Origin: CAVVIG01 sp050249955
GTDB taxonomy: Bacteria > Acidobacteriota > Vicinamibacteria > Vicinamibacterales > CAVVIG01
DNA: 64,000 nt
Direction: 5' to 3'
Assembly: GCA_050249955.1 (NCBI GenBank)
Contig: JBFWPN010000005.1
Span: forward strand, 248,001-312,000
Shown: positions 1 through 7,913 of the stretch, in pieces
How the letters are laid out: each line of letters opens with the position of its first letter
Numbering within the stretch: position 1 is the stretch's first letter
Position numbers and translations under genes: made by a program
Notes under the pieces: generated by a model
What the model was told of the DNA's origin: nothing
Databases searched by the model: none
What the model saw: the letters and a program-made list of their open reading frames with translations, nothing else

Positions 1-2
1 AC

Positions 3-626
3 GACGAGATCCACCAGTTGATCTTCAAGCCCGGCTTCTCGACCGCCGAGAAGGTGACCGAGATCTCGGGCCGCGGGGTCGGCATGGACGTGGTGCGGCG
101 AAACATCGACGCGCTGCGCGGCCGGATCGACATCGCCAGCACGCCGGGTGCGGGCACGACCATCTCGATCAAGCTGCCGCTGACGCTCGCCATCCTCGAC
201 GGCCTCCTGATTGCGTCGGGCCCCGAGCGGTTCGTCATCCCGACCTTCGCGGTCCGCGAGTCACTGCGCCCGCTCCCCGGGCACGTCCACACCATCCAGC
301 AGGTGCCGCGGCTCGTGCAGGTGCGCGACCGGCTGGTGCCGCTCGTGTGGCTGAGCGACCTGTTCCAGTCCGGCTCGCCCCGCATCGACCCGACCGAGGC
401 CACGGTGGTCGTCATCGAAGACGATGCGCGGCTGGTGGGGCTCGTGGTGGACCGGCTGGTGGGCAAGCAGGAAGTGGTGGTGAAGTCGCTTGGCGAGGCG
501 TTCGCGGGTGTCCGCGGAGTGGCGGGCGGCGCCATCCTCGGCGACGGCCGGATTGGGTTGATTCTCGACGCGCACGGCATCGTGACCCTGATTGACGACA
601 GCGAGGTAGCTGCGCCGGCGGCGTAG
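3..626 (+). CDS. cheA: Chemotaxis histidine kinase CheA, C-terminal part (cut by window start)
   Basis: C-terminal portion of the chemoreceptor-coupled histidine kinase. The frame is open from base 3, so the real start lies outside the window. The visible protein begins in the HATPase domain: the sequence GRGVGMDVVRRN is the G2 ATP-binding box and GAGTTISIKLPL the end of the Bergerat fold. From about residue 65 onward it is the CheW-like P5 domain that binds CheW and receptor tips. The HPt, P2 and dimerisation domains are upstream and not visible. It is followed after 13 nt by cheW, so it heads the part of the chemotaxis operon seen here. Confidence 0.95.
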   Translation, partial: DEIHQLIFKPGFSTAEKVTEISGRGVGMDVVRRNIDALRGRIDIASTPGAGTTISIKLPLTLAILDGLLIASGPERFVIPTFAVRESLRPLPGHVHTIQQVPRLVQVRDRLVPLVWLSDLFQSGSPRIDPTEATVVVIEDDARLVGLVVDRLVGKQEVVVKSLGEAFAGVRGVAGGAILGDGRIGLILDAHGIVTLIDDSEVAAPAA

Positions 627-639
627 CAGGAGAACAGCA

Positions 640-1125
640 ATGAGCGAGGAGATGAAGAACAAGTCGGCGGCCGGCAAGTACCTGACGTTCGCGCTGGCCC
701 AGGAGGAGTACGGCGTGCCGGTGCTCAAGGTGCGCGAAATCATCAAGATGATGGACATCACCGGCGTGCCGCAGGTACCCCAGCACGTGAAGGGGGTCAT
801 CAACCTCCGCGGCAAGGTGATCCCGATCGTCGACCTCCGGCTCAAGTTCAACCTGCCCACGCAGGACTACACCGAGCGGACCTGCATCATCGTGGTCGAG
901 GTGGAGCTCCAGGCCCGGCGCGTGATGCTCGGCATGATCGTCGACTACGTGTCCGAGGTGCTGAACATCTCGAACGACGAGATCGAGCCGATGCCCGACT
1001 TCGGCGAGCGGCTGGACACCGAGTACATGCACGGCGTGGCGAAGATCAAGGGCACCGTCAAGCTGCTGCTCGACCTGGACAAGGTGCTGTCGGCCGACAC
1101 CGTGTTCGCCCGCGTCGCCGCGTAG
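640..1125 (+). CDS. cheW: Chemotaxis coupling protein CheW
   Basis: 161-residue adaptor that links receptors to CheA. The whole protein is one CheW domain: KYLTFALAQEEYGVPVLKVREI at the start, then HVKGVINLRGKVIPIVDLR, the classic CheW core, then the second beta-barrel half ending in LDLDKVL. The start has a good ribosome site (AGGAG, 7-8 nt upstream of the ATG at 640). It lies between cheA and cheR with only short gaps, so it is co-transcribed with them. Confidence 0.97.
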   Translation: MSEEMKNKSAAGKYLTFALAQEEYGVPVLKVREIIKMMDITGVPQVPQHVKGVINLRGKVIPIVDLRLKFNLPTQDYTERTCIIVVEVELQARRVMLGMIVDYVSEVLNISNDEIEPMPDFGERLDTEYMHGVAKIKGTVKLLLDLDKVLSADTVFARVAA

Positions 1126-1134
1126 GAGCGACCG

Positions 1135-1962
1135 ATGTCGGCGGTGGATACGGAGCTGGTCCTCACGGACCGGGACATGACGCGGATCGCGCAGCTCGTC
1201 TACGAGCGGAGCGGGATCACGCTGCACGATGGCAAGCGCCCGCTGGTGGTGGCGCGGCTCCAGAAGCGGCTGCGGGCGCTGTCACTCGAGACCTTCGCGC
1301 AGTACCTGGCGTTCCTGGAGCAGGACCGGAGCGGTGACGAGCTGGTCCTCCTCCTCGACTCGATCGCGACGAACCACACCTACTTCTTTCGCGAGGAACA
1401 GCACTTCAAGCTGCTGGCCGAGCGGGTGGTGCCCGAGATGCGGAAGCTCCGGCGCCCCATGGAGATCTGGTGTGCCGCGTCGTCGACCGGGGAGGAGCCG
1501 TACACGATCGGGATGACGCTGTCGGATCTCGACCCGCCGATGGACTTCCGGATGGTGGCGTCCGACATCTCGACCAAGGCGCTGCGGGCGGCCTCCGCGG
1601 CGGTCTACAAGATGGCCGCGGTGGAGAAGCTGCCGATCGAGACGCTGCGCACCTACTTCGAGAAGGGGATGGGCGAGTCGGCCGGCTTCGCGCGCGTGAA
1701 GCGCGACCTGCGGTCGAAGATCCAGTTCAGGCACATCAACCTCCTCGAGGTGCCGGCGTTCGACCGGAAGTTCGACGTGATTTTCTGCCGCAACGTGATG
1801 ATCTACTTCGACCGGGCCGTGCAGCAGCGCGTGGTGGCGGCGCTCGAGCGGAACCTGCGCCCCGGTGGCTACCTCTTCATCTCCCATTCGGAGAGCCTGA
1901 ATGGGATCACGCACGGGTTGAAGTGGATCGCGCCCGCCGCGTACCAGCTGGAGGTCCTGTGA
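1135..1962 (+). CDS. cheR: Chemoreceptor glutamate methyltransferase CheR
   Basis: 275-residue SAM-dependent methyltransferase that methylates receptor glutamates for adaptation. It has the N-terminal helical CheR domain (about residues 10-65), the motif NHTYFFREEQHF, the SAM loop AASSTGEEPYTIGM, and late motifs FDVIFCRNVMIYFD and GGYLFISHSES, all standard for CheR. The length matches the family. Its stop overlaps the GTG start of cheD (GTGA), indicating translational coupling. Together with CheB and CheD it forms the adaptation module. Confidence 0.97.
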   Translation: MSAVDTELVLTDRDMTRIAQLVYERSGITLHDGKRPLVVARLQKRLRALSLETFAQYLAFLEQDRSGDELVLLLDSIATNHTYFFREEQHFKLLAERVVPEMRKLRRPMEIWCAASSTGEEPYTIGMTLSDLDPPMDFRMVASDISTKALRAASAAVYKMAAVEKLPIETLRTYFEKGMGESAGFARVKRDLRSKIQFRHINLLEVPAFDRKFDVIFCRNVMIYFDRAVQQRVVAALERNLRPGGYLFISHSESLNGITHGLKWIAPAAYQLEVL

Positions 1963-2489
1963 GCGAGACAACGTTGGCGCCCGTGGCCGTGGCCAGGGCC
2001 GCCAGGAAGCGGATCGTCATCGGGATCGGGGAGTTCGCGGTCTCGAACGACCCGGACGCGGTGATCGTGACGCATGCCCTCGGGAGCTGTGTGGCCGTCT
2101 GCCTGTGGGACCCCGCGGCGAAGGTGGGCGGGATGGTGCACCTGCTGCTGCCCGACTCGAAGATCAACCCGGAGCGGGCCGGCGTGCAGCCCGGTGCGTT
2201 CGCCGACACGGGCATCCCGCTGCTGTTCCGGACCGCCTACGCGCAGGGGGCGGTGAAGGCCCGCTGCCGCGTGCACCTGGTGGGCGGCGCCACGATCTCC
2301 GGGGCGCCCACCATGGAGCCGTCGGTGGGCAAGCGCAACGTGCTGGCGGCGCGGCAGATGCTGTGGCGCAACGGCGTGATGGTGGAGAAGGAGCATGTCG
2401 GCGGCACGGCGGCGCGGAACGTGGCGCTCGACCTGACCGACGGGAGTGTCCAGTTGAGCGGCAGCCAGGTGGCAGCCGCGGTGCTTTGA
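1959..2489 (+). CDS. cheD: Chemoreceptor glutamine deamidase CheD
   Basis: 176-residue protein that deamidates receptor glutamines and can be controlled by CheC/CheX-type proteins. The catalytic region THALGSCVAVCLWD contains the His and Cys of the CheD papain-like site, followed by GGMVHLLLPDS. The start is a GTG overlapping the cheR stop codon. The same frame is open further upstream inside cheR, but the CheD family begins about here (IVIGIGEFAVS), so the longer reading is rejected. It is followed 3 nt later by a CheY-like gene. Confidence 0.95.
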   Translation: MSETTLAPVAVARAARKRIVIGIGEFAVSNDPDAVIVTHALGSCVAVCLWDPAAKVGGMVHLLLPDSKINPERAGVQPGAFADTGIPLLFRTAYAQGAVKARCRVHLVGGATISGAPTMEPSVGKRNVLAARQMLWRNGVMVEKEHVGGTAARNVALDLTDGSVQLSGSQVAAAVL

Positions 2490-2491
2490 AT

Positions 2492-2890
2492 ATGGGTGGA
2501 GCAGCCGTGCCAATCAACATCCTCGTAGTGGACGACTCCGCGATGATGCGGGCACTGATACGCCGGGCGCTGCGCCTCTCCGGCGCCAACGTGCTCGTTG
2601 CCGAAGCCTCGAACGGACGGGAGGCGCTGACGATCCTCGAGACCGAGCGCATCGACGCGGTCTTCACGGACCTGAACATGCCGGTGATGACCGGCACCGA
2701 ACTGCTGCGCGAGATGTCGAACCGCGACTGGTCGCACATCAAGCGGGTGGTGGTGTCGACCGATGGTTCCAGCGCCCGTCGCGAGGAAGTGCGCGACCTG
2801 CACGTCAGCCACTACCTGAGCAAACCCTTTGCCCCGGAGATGTTCCGTGATGTCCTCAGTGAAGTCTGCCCTGAAAACGCTACCGCCTGA
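2492..2890 (+). CDS. CheY-like single-domain response regulator
   Basis: 132-residue receiver with no output domain. The acidic pair is in ILVVDDSAMM, the phosphoacceptor is Asp60 in VFTDLNMPVMTG, and the conserved Lys lies in LSKPFAPE. It probably carries the phospho-signal from CheA to the motor or to another target. Two starts are possible: ATG at 2492, or GTG at 2507, which has a better ribosome site (GGTGGAG, 5 nt upstream). The 3' end overlaps the next gene by 41 nt. The operon position supports a CheY role, but receiver-only proteins can have other partners. Confidence 0.9.
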   Translation: MGGAAVPINILVVDDSAMMRALIRRALRLSGANVLVAEASNGREALTILETERIDAVFTDLNMPVMTGTELLREMSNRDWSHIKRVVVSTDGSSARREEVRDLHVSHYLSKPFAPEMFRDVLSEVCPENATA

Positions 2891-3326
2891 CCTGGTCGAG
2901 CCGCTGGTGCAGGCCACGGCGAGCGTGTGCGAGACGAGCTTCTTCGCGTTCACCGAGCCGGCGTCGGCCGAGGTGCTCGCCCAGATCCCGGCGGAGGAGA
3001 GCTGGTTCCACTCGATCGTCGACTTCACGGGGCCGATGAGCGGGCGCGTGACGGTGATGGTGCCGTCCGGACTGGCGAGGGAGCTGTTCGGGGCCTTCCT
3101 CGGGTTCGACGAGAACGACGTCTACAACAATGCCGAGCTGCACGACATGGTCGGGGAGTTCGGCAACATGGTGTGCGGCACGTGGCTGACGTCGCTGGGG
3201 CGTGAGCAGTGCTTCGACCTGGCGCATCCCGAGGTGGTGCTCGGTGGCATCCCGGCGCCGGACGAACACGGCATCGTCCTGGCGGTGAACGACCGGCCGG
3301 TGCTGGTCCGTGCGGAAGTCGTGTAG
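2850..3326 (+). CDS. cheX: CheX/CheC-family chemotaxis phosphatase
   Basis: 158-residue protein of the CheX type, which dephosphorylates CheY-P. The key signature is the helix ELHDMVGEFGNMVCG with the Glu-x-x-Asn pair (E103, N106) that inserts into the CheY active site. Upstream is the typical strand FTGPMSGRVTVMVPSGLA. The ATG at 2850 has GGAG about 10 nt upstream and lies inside the end of the preceding receiver gene in another frame. Its place directly after a receiver gene fits a phosphatase-substrate pair. No second Glu-x-x-Asn helix is seen, as expected for CheX rather than CheC. Confidence 0.88.
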   Translation: MSSVKSALKTLPPDLVEPLVQATASVCETSFFAFTEPASAEVLAQIPAEESWFHSIVDFTGPMSGRVTVMVPSGLARELFGAFLGFDENDVYNNAELHDMVGEFGNMVCGTWLTSLGREQCFDLAHPEVVLGGIPAPDEHGIVLAVNDRPVLVRAEVV

Positions 3327-3335
3327 GGGGTTCCC

Positions 3336-4409
3336 GTGACGTTTCGTCCAATGCGCGTGCTGGTGGTGGATGACTCCGCGGTCGTGCGGAAGATGCTCAC
3401 CGACGCCCTGAGCCGCGAGCCTGGCATCGAGATCGTCGGATCGGCGGCCGACGTGTTCATCGCCCGCGACCTGATCCTGAAGCACAACCCCGATGTCATG
3501 ACGCTCGACATCGAGATGCCGCGCATGGACGGCCTCACGTTCCTCCGGCGGGTGATGGAATACAAGCCGATGCCGGTGATCATCGTCTCGTCGATCACGC
3601 AGAAGGGGTCGGCCGCAAGCGTCGAGGCGCTCCAGATCGGCGCCATCGATGTCATTGCCAAGCCGGGCGGCCCGGGATCCGTCGGTCAGGTGGCGGAGCA
3701 GATTGCGGCGCGAATCCGGGCGCTGCGCGCCAAGCCGGTGCGGCTGACGCCGCTGGCCACGACGCCGCCGCCCGCGCCCGTGCTGGCGCGCACGAGCATG
3801 AAGGCGCCCGGTTCGCTGATTCTCGTGGGCGCGTCGACCGGCGGGACGCAGGCGATCGAGTCGCTGCTCTCGCGCATGCCGGCCGACATTCCCCCGATGC
3901 TCATCGTGCAGCACATGCCGGCCGGGTTCACGAAGGCGTTTGCGGATCGCCTGAACAACTCGTGCCCGATGCGGGTGGTCGAGGCGCAGGGGGGCGAGGT
4001 GCTGCAGCAGGGCACGGTGTACGTGGCGCCTGGCGACCACCACATGATCGTGGAGCGCTTCGGGCTGCAGCTCCGGACGGCGCTGCGCGACGGACCACCG
4101 GTGCACTTCCAGCGGCCCGCGGTGGACGTGCTGTTCCATGCGGCGGCGAAGCTGAAGGGTGTGCCGATGGTGGGCGTCATCCTGACCGGCATGGGCGCCG
4201 ACGGCGCCGACGGCCTGCTGGCGCTGCGCCAGGCCGGTGCCCAGACCCTGGCCGAGGACGAACAGTCGTGCGTGGTGTTCGGGATGCCGAAGGAGGCGAT
4301 TGCCCGGGGTGGTGCGATGCACGTGGCCACGCTGCTGCAGATGCCGGGCAAGATTGCCGAGTGCCTCGAGAAGAGCGCGACCTATGCCGCGCGGCCGGTG
4401 GCATCGTGA
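3336..4409 (+). CDS. cheB: Chemoreceptor methylesterase/response regulator CheB
   Basis: 357-residue two-domain protein that removes methyl groups from receptors when phosphorylated. The receiver domain covers about residues 6-125 with phosphoacceptor Asp58 (VMTLDIEMPRMDG). A Pro-rich linker follows, then the methylesterase domain with catalytic Ser167 (VGASTGGTQAIE), His193 (IVQHMPAGFT) and the Asp in LTGMGADGADG. The start is GTG at 3336; an ATG at 3351 would remove only five residues. The stop overlaps the next gene's GTG (GTGA). Confidence 0.97.
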   Translation: MTFRPMRVLVVDDSAVVRKMLTDALSREPGIEIVGSAADVFIARDLILKHNPDVMTLDIEMPRMDGLTFLRRVMEYKPMPVIIVSSITQKGSAASVEALQIGAIDVIAKPGGPGSVGQVAEQIAARIRALRAKPVRLTPLATTPPPAPVLARTSMKAPGSLILVGASTGGTQAIESLLSRMPADIPPMLIVQHMPAGFTKAFADRLNNSCPMRVVEAQGGEVLQQGTVYVAPGDHHMIVERFGLQLRTALRDGPPVHFQRPAVDVLFHAAAKLKGVPMVGVILTGMGADGADGLLALRQAGAQTLAEDEQSCVVFGMPKEAIARGGAMHVATLLQMPGKIAECLEKSATYAARPVAS

Positions 4410-4828
4410 CGCGCCACCTGGAAACGGATCGCATGGAACAGCTCTGCGACGGCGTGAGGAAGGTGCTGCTCGTGGAAGACGAGCCGCTCGTGCGCGACAT
4501 GGTCCGGGCGTTCCTCGAGCGCGCGGGCTACGGTGTGGAGGCGGTCGGGACGGCGGAGGAAGTACTCGACGGATGGTCCGACCGTGCGGTGGACCTGCTC
4601 CTGACCGACGTCATGCTGCCCGGACGGAACGGCGTGCAGCTGGCGACGGCGCTGCGCGAGCAGCAACCGGATCTGAAGGTGCTCTACATTTCCGGCAACG
4701 TCAGCGACCCGGCCGCGCGCGAGTCGATCCAGTCGTCGGACACGCTCTTCCTGGCCAAGCCGTTCTCGCGAGCCACGCTGCTCGACGCCATCCACTCGCT
4801 GACCGGCGACACACCCGGGAAGTCGTAA
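4406..4828 (+). CDS. Receiver-domain protein (second single-domain response regulator)
   Basis: 140-residue receiver: VLLVEDEPLVRDMV (acidic pair), phosphoacceptor Asp68 in LLTDVMLPGRNG, then LYISGN and FLAKPFS. The pattern resembles receivers of hybrid histidine kinases more than classical CheY. The GTG start overlaps the cheB stop; an internal ATG at 4433 is an alternative. It is the last gene of the chemotaxis cluster before the tRNA. No output domain is present, so it may act as a phosphate sink or signal to an unlinked partner. Confidence 0.88.
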   Translation: MTRHLETDRMEQLCDGVRKVLLVEDEPLVRDMVRAFLERAGYGVEAVGTAEEVLDGWSDRAVDLLLTDVMLPGRNGVQLATALREQQPDLKVLYISGNVSDPAARESIQSSDTLFLAKPFSRATLLDAIHSLTGDTPGKS

Positions 4829-4967
4829 CCCTCCAGCCGCGACCGCGTCCGGGATCGCAAGCGAGAGTGGCGGGCTGAACCGCTGAGGTCCGGTCTGCGT
4901 GTGCCGCGAGCACAGGCGTTGCCGCCACCCCGTCCGGGCGTGGTATCCTTAGGGGCTCCCAACGAGC

Positions 4968-5043
4968 GTCCCCATCGTCCAGAGGCCTAGGACGTGGCCC
5001 TTTCAAGGCTAAAACCCGGGTTCGAATCCCGGTGGGGACGCCA
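4968..5043 (+). tRNA. tRNA-Glu (anticodon TTC), CCA encoded
   Basis: A 76-nt cloverleaf can be drawn. The acceptor stem pairs GTCCCCA at 4968 with TGGGGAC at 5033-5039. The anticodon loop CTTTCAA carries TTC, the T-loop region is GGTTCGAATCC, the discriminator is G, and CCA is encoded at 5041-5043. The last 12 nt are also the left part of the direct repeat bounding the mobile element, so the tRNA stays intact after integration. Confidence 0.95.
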
Positions 5044-6694
5044 ATGCTCGTGGACAATCGGTTCCCTCGAACAACCCCCCGAAACTGAATAGCCCCCGGA
5101 AACGGTAGAACCGCTTGCCGTCGGCCTCCGCCGGCGTCAGGGCGACGCGCTCGGCGATGACTTCCCGCAGCACCTGCCGTGCCTCGGGCGCTTCCTGACG
5201 CATCGTGGCTCGCCAGGCGGCCAGCTTGTCGAGCACCTGGCGTTCCAGGGCGGCCGCGGTGGCCGTCGTGAACGCATCCCCGGCGACCGTCAGGCCGGCG
5301 AGCTGCTCCGCGAGCGCCTGCCGGCGCTGGTCGGCTGCCCGAAGCGCCGCAATCAAGGGCTGCAGGTCGGCCCCGCCCGCGGCGAGCGCTGCGGTCAGGT
5401 TGGCGACTTCAGACTCCGCCCGGCGCCGCTCCCGGTCCAGCCGCTCCCGCTCAGCCTTGCCCGCCTGGGCGTCAGGTCGGAGGGCGTCGAGCGTCAGCTC
5501 GATCGCCCGCTGAACGACCGCCGGATGCAGCACGTGCCGTTCAATCTCGCGGAGCACCGCATCGTCGGCCAGCTCGACGGGAACCGCCAGACTGTTCGAG
5601 CACACCGCCCGCCCGCGGCGATGGAACGCGCTGCAGGCGTAGAAGTGCGCCCGACGTTGGCCGTGGTCGCGACTCCGCACCAGCATGTTAGCGCCGCACT
5701 CACCACAGCGCGCGAAGCCGGTAAGCAGGTACTTCGACTCGCGCGCATCGGCCGGCCTGCCGAACGAGCCCCCGGCTGTCTTCAGGTAGGTGGCTTTCTT
5801 GGCGCTCGCGTGGGCCTGGACGGCCTGCCAGAGCGCATCCTCAATGATGCGCAGGTGTTGAGCAGGGACACGCACCAGATCGGCCTCTGCGCGCCTGGTG
5901 CGATGCTTGGCGCCCCATGTGTCCCGCTTCTTCGTCCGGTTCCAGACGATCTCCCCCCGGTACAGCGGGCGACGGAGCACCGACCAGACCGACGACGGCG
6001 CCCAGCCGTTCGGGCGTCCCTGCTGCGCGCGAGGGCACAGCCGGCGGTCGTCGTTCAACCGCTTGGCGATGGACCGAACCCCGACACCCGCTGCGTACAG
6101 CTCGAAGATCTCCCGCACGACGGCTGCCTGGTCCGGGTCGATCCGGCGCTCGACGTGCGACCGCTCGCCGTTGGGGCCGGTCACTTCGACGTTCTGGTAC
6201 CCGAAGACGAGCCCGCCGGTCACGTGCCCCGCTCGCGCCTTGCGGATCATCGCGTCCGACGTGCGCTGCTGCGCCTTGTGTCGCTCGAGTTCATCGGCGA
6301 ATGTGGTCAGCGAGAGCATGATCTTGTCGGTGGGGGAGTCGAGCGTTCGTTCTCGGTTCTCCAGGTAGAAGAACACCCGCACACCCGCCTGAATCAACTG
6401 CTTCAGGGCGTACGCGGTTTCGATAGCCTCGCGTCCGAGCCTCGACTCTTCCGACATGATGAGCACCTGAAACGGTGCGCGAGGCTTCAGCGCGTTCATC
6501 AGGCGCAGGAAGCCGGGCCGATTGGCGAACTCGGCCCCGCTGATCCCGTCGTCGGTGTAGACGTGCGCCTCCGCGACCGTCCAGCCCCGGCCGGCGGCGT
6601 ACGCCCGGGCGTGCTCCACCTGCCGGGCGATGGACTTCTGGTCGTCCGAAACCGCCTGCTCGGTTGACTTCCGGGCGTAGATGGCCGCGAGCAT
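5009..6694 (-). CDS. Large serine recombinase (site-specific integrase)
   Basis: 561-residue integrase of the resolvase/invertase superfamily that probably catalyses attP x attB recombination. The N-terminal resolvase domain has YARKSTEQ with nucleophile Ser10, the YTDDGISGAEF region and ESRLGREAIET with catalytic arginines. The Recombinase domain follows (FGYQNVEV...RSIAKRLNDD), then a zinc ribbon (CGECGANM, later Cys pair) and a coiled-coil region (about residues 410-470). The final dozen codons cross the left attachment core and end inside the tRNA gene at 5009 with the tail PPGFEPGF, so this end of the protein depends on integration. The start is ATG at 6694, 5 nt after the preceding gene. 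Confidence 0.95.
   Translation of the reverse strand: MLAAIYARKSTEQAVSDDQKSIARQVEHARAYAAGRGWTVAEAHVYTDDGISGAEFANRPGFLRLMNALKPRAPFQVLIMSEESRLGREAIETAYALKQLIQAGVRVFFYLENRERTLDSPTDKIMLSLTTFADELERHKAQQRTSDAMIRKARAGHVTGGLVFGYQNVEVTGPNGERSHVERRIDPDQAAVVREIFELYAAGVGVRSIAKRLNDDRRLCPRAQQGRPNGWAPSSVWSVLRRPLYRGEIVWNRTKKRDTWGAKHRTRRAEADLVRVPAQHLRIIEDALWQAVQAHASAKKATYLKTAGGSFGRPADARESKYLLTGFARCGECGANMLVRSRDHGQRRAHFYACSAFHRRGRAVCSNSLAVPVELADDAVLREIERHVLHPAVVQRAIELTLDALRPDAQAGKAERERLDRERRRAESEVANLTAALAAGGADLQPLIAALRAADQRRQALAEQLAGLTVAGDAFTTATAAALERQVLDKLAAWRATMRQEAPEARQVLREVIAERVALTPAEADGKRFYRFRGLFSFGGLFEGTDCPRALASPPGFEPGF
5032..5045 (+). repeat. attL core: 14-bp direct repeat in the tRNA-Glu 3' end
   Basis: GTGGGGACGCCAAT covers the 3' acceptor strand, discriminator and CCA of tRNA-Glu. 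An identical copy lies at 13952-13965. The stretch also encodes part of the recombinase C-terminus on the other strand. Confidence 0.85.
5054..5067 (+). repeat. Subterminal direct repeat, left arm of the attachment region
   Basis: ACAATCGGTTCCCT lies 8 nt inside the left core. A related copy, ACAATCG-TT-CGGTTCCCT, abuts the right core at 13934-13951. In the excised circle the two would flank the core, so they are candidate recombinase arm sites. Confidence 0.5.
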
Positions 6695-6699
6695 TCAGG

Positions 6700-7101
6700 T
6701 CAATCCTTCGAGGCCGAAACGAAGGCATTCGCGAACACGGCCAGATCGACACTCTGGCCGACGACCAGTCCGAGCAGGTAGCCAGCCTGCACGCCGACCA
6801 GCGCGCCCGAGATCACAAGGGCGTCGGCATCGCGTTCCTTCGCTTCGCGATAGGTGGCAGCGAAGGCGGGAAAGGTCTGCGCCCACGCCATCGCGATCTC
6901 CTCGATGTCTTCGTCGGAGCCTGCGCAGGTGACGTTTAACGGACCGCTGCGCAACACGAGCGGCACAAGCGCACGCGCATCATTGAGCAGGCAACGCACC
7001 CGCTCCAACTCGGCCAGGCGATCTTCGTACAAGGCCGGACTGTCGACGGGCAGCCGATTACGGCCGCCGTTCTTTCGTCGAACGGTATTCTTTCTCATCA
7101 C
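6700..7101 (-). CDS. Hypothetical protein upstream of the recombinase
   Basis: 133 residues, not recognised. It starts with a basic stretch (MRKNTVRRKNGGRN), then an acidic helical part with a single Cys (LNVTCAGSDEDIEEIAMAWAQ). The C-terminal half, LVISGALVGVQAGYLLGLVVGQ, is hydrophobic enough to be one membrane segment. The start has GGGAG about 8 nt upstream. Its stop is 5 nt from the recombinase ATG, so both are probably made from one transcript. A role in controlling recombination is possible but not shown. Confidence 0.7.
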   Translation of the reverse strand: MMRKNTVRRKNGGRNRLPVDSPALYEDRLAELERVRCLLNDARALVPLVLRSGPLNVTCAGSDEDIEEIAMAWAQTFPAFAATYREAKERDADALVISGALVGVQAGYLLGLVVGQSVDLAVFANAFVSASKD

Positions 7102-7159
7102 GCTCTCCCTGTCTCGGCTCTGGACCTGAGCGGTCCCGCCTGCTGTGGGAGTCGAACGG

Positions 7160-7176
7160 TCTACACTGGATGTAGA
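7160..7176. promoter_or_regulatory. Operator-like palindrome TCTACA-5-TGTAGA
   Basis: A perfect 6-bp inverted repeat with a 5-nt spacer (TCTACA CTGGA TGTAGA) lies in the gap between the RHH gene and the gene preceding the recombinase. It is well placed for a dimeric regulator acting on the recombinase transcript. No protein is assigned to it. Confidence 0.4.
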
Positions 7177-7206
7177 TCGCTGACCCGCCTCTGTCGGGTT
7201 GACGGT

Positions 7207-7392
7207 TTAGGAGCGCTTGCGGGTGGCCGCCCGCTTGCGCTCCGCCTTGAGAACACCCGCCGCTGTCAGGTACGCCCGCAACGCATCCCGCACGAGTTGC
7301 CCCTCGGACGTATGACGCTCCGCCTTAAGGGCCTTCAGACCTTCGGCCAAGTCGGGATCGATGTGAAAGCTATACAGCGGTCGCGGTGTCAT
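7207..7392 (-). CDS. Small ribbon-helix-helix-like DNA-binding protein
   Basis: 61-residue basic protein. The pattern YSFHIDPDLAEGLKALKAERHTSEGQLVRDALRAYL is a beta strand followed by two helices, as in CopG/Arc-type ribbon-helix-helix regulators. The tail is a run of Arg/Lys. The ATG at 7392 has no ribosome site and is preceded by a close -10-like box, so it may be leaderless. It is a candidate repressor of its own promoter and of the recombinase operon. It could also be an antitoxin, but no toxin partner is visible. Confidence 0.75.
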   Translation of the reverse strand: MTPRPLYSFHIDPDLAEGLKALKAERHTSEGQLVRDALRAYLTAAGVLKAERKRAATRKRS

Positions 7393-7396
7393 CGCC

Positions 7397-7439
7397 GCAA
7401 ATCCTATATAGGGTCTTAGTAGCTGTCAAATCGAGCAGT
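7397..7439 (-). promoter_or_regulatory. Promoter of the RHH gene with a CCTATATAGG palindrome
   Basis: On the minus strand a perfect TTGACA (7439-7434) is followed after about 17 nt by TAGGAT (7406-7401), only 8 nt before the ATG at 7392. The perfect 10-bp palindrome CCTATATAGG (7403-7412) overlaps the -10 element and could be an autorepressor site. Confidence 0.5.
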
Positions 7440-7503
7440 CCAACGATCCCCTCAGGACTGCACCTTGGTGGGATAGCCGGGTCTGTTCCACAGTCCTAAC
7501 ATA

Positions 7504-7719
7504 GTGCTTACGGTGAGACAGGAAGACGCCGGCCGCACCCTCGACGAACTACTCGACCAGCCTTGTCCAGCCTGCCAGGCGCGGGAGCTGGTGATTCAGG
7601 CGGTTGACGGCCGGCAGCATACTGTCACTCTGCGGTGTCTGGTGTGCGACCGGCTGCAGCACCTGGTCCCTTACAGGCCCTACCCTGAGGACCAGGACGG
7701 ACCACCTCAAATGAGGTAG
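7504..7719 (+). CDS. Small zinc-ribbon hypothetical protein
   Basis: 71 residues with two Cys pairs (CPAC near residue 21, CLVC near 46), fitting a single zinc ribbon: LDELLDQPCPACQARELV...HTVTLRCLVCDRLQHL. It starts with GTG at 7504 and has no clear ribosome site. It is the only plus-strand gene in the element and is divergent from the RHH gene. Function unknown. The Cys spacing makes it more credible than a chance frame. Confidence 0.5.
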   Translation: MLTVRQEDAGRTLDELLDQPCPACQARELVIQAVDGRQHTVTLRCLVCDRLQHLVPYRPYPEDQDGPPQMR

Positions 7720-7913
7720 CGAGTCAGCCACCGACGGCGGCAGACGCCAAGCCGACAACGCCGAGCGCCGCCAGCAGACGCCACAGCCAAAGTCGCAATT
7801 CCACCTTCCCCCTCTGGTCACCGGAGGTTGTTACCCGGTGGCCGTTCGCCGGGAGCCTTATCTCGGCCCACCAGCGAACGCGACACCGCTTCGCCCGAGC
7901 GCAGGCGAACCCT

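Noticed and set aside
2880..4322. 480-codon minus-strand frame in the chemotaxis operon
   Set aside because: Opposite cheX and cheB; His/Arg-rich shadow with no recognisable motif.
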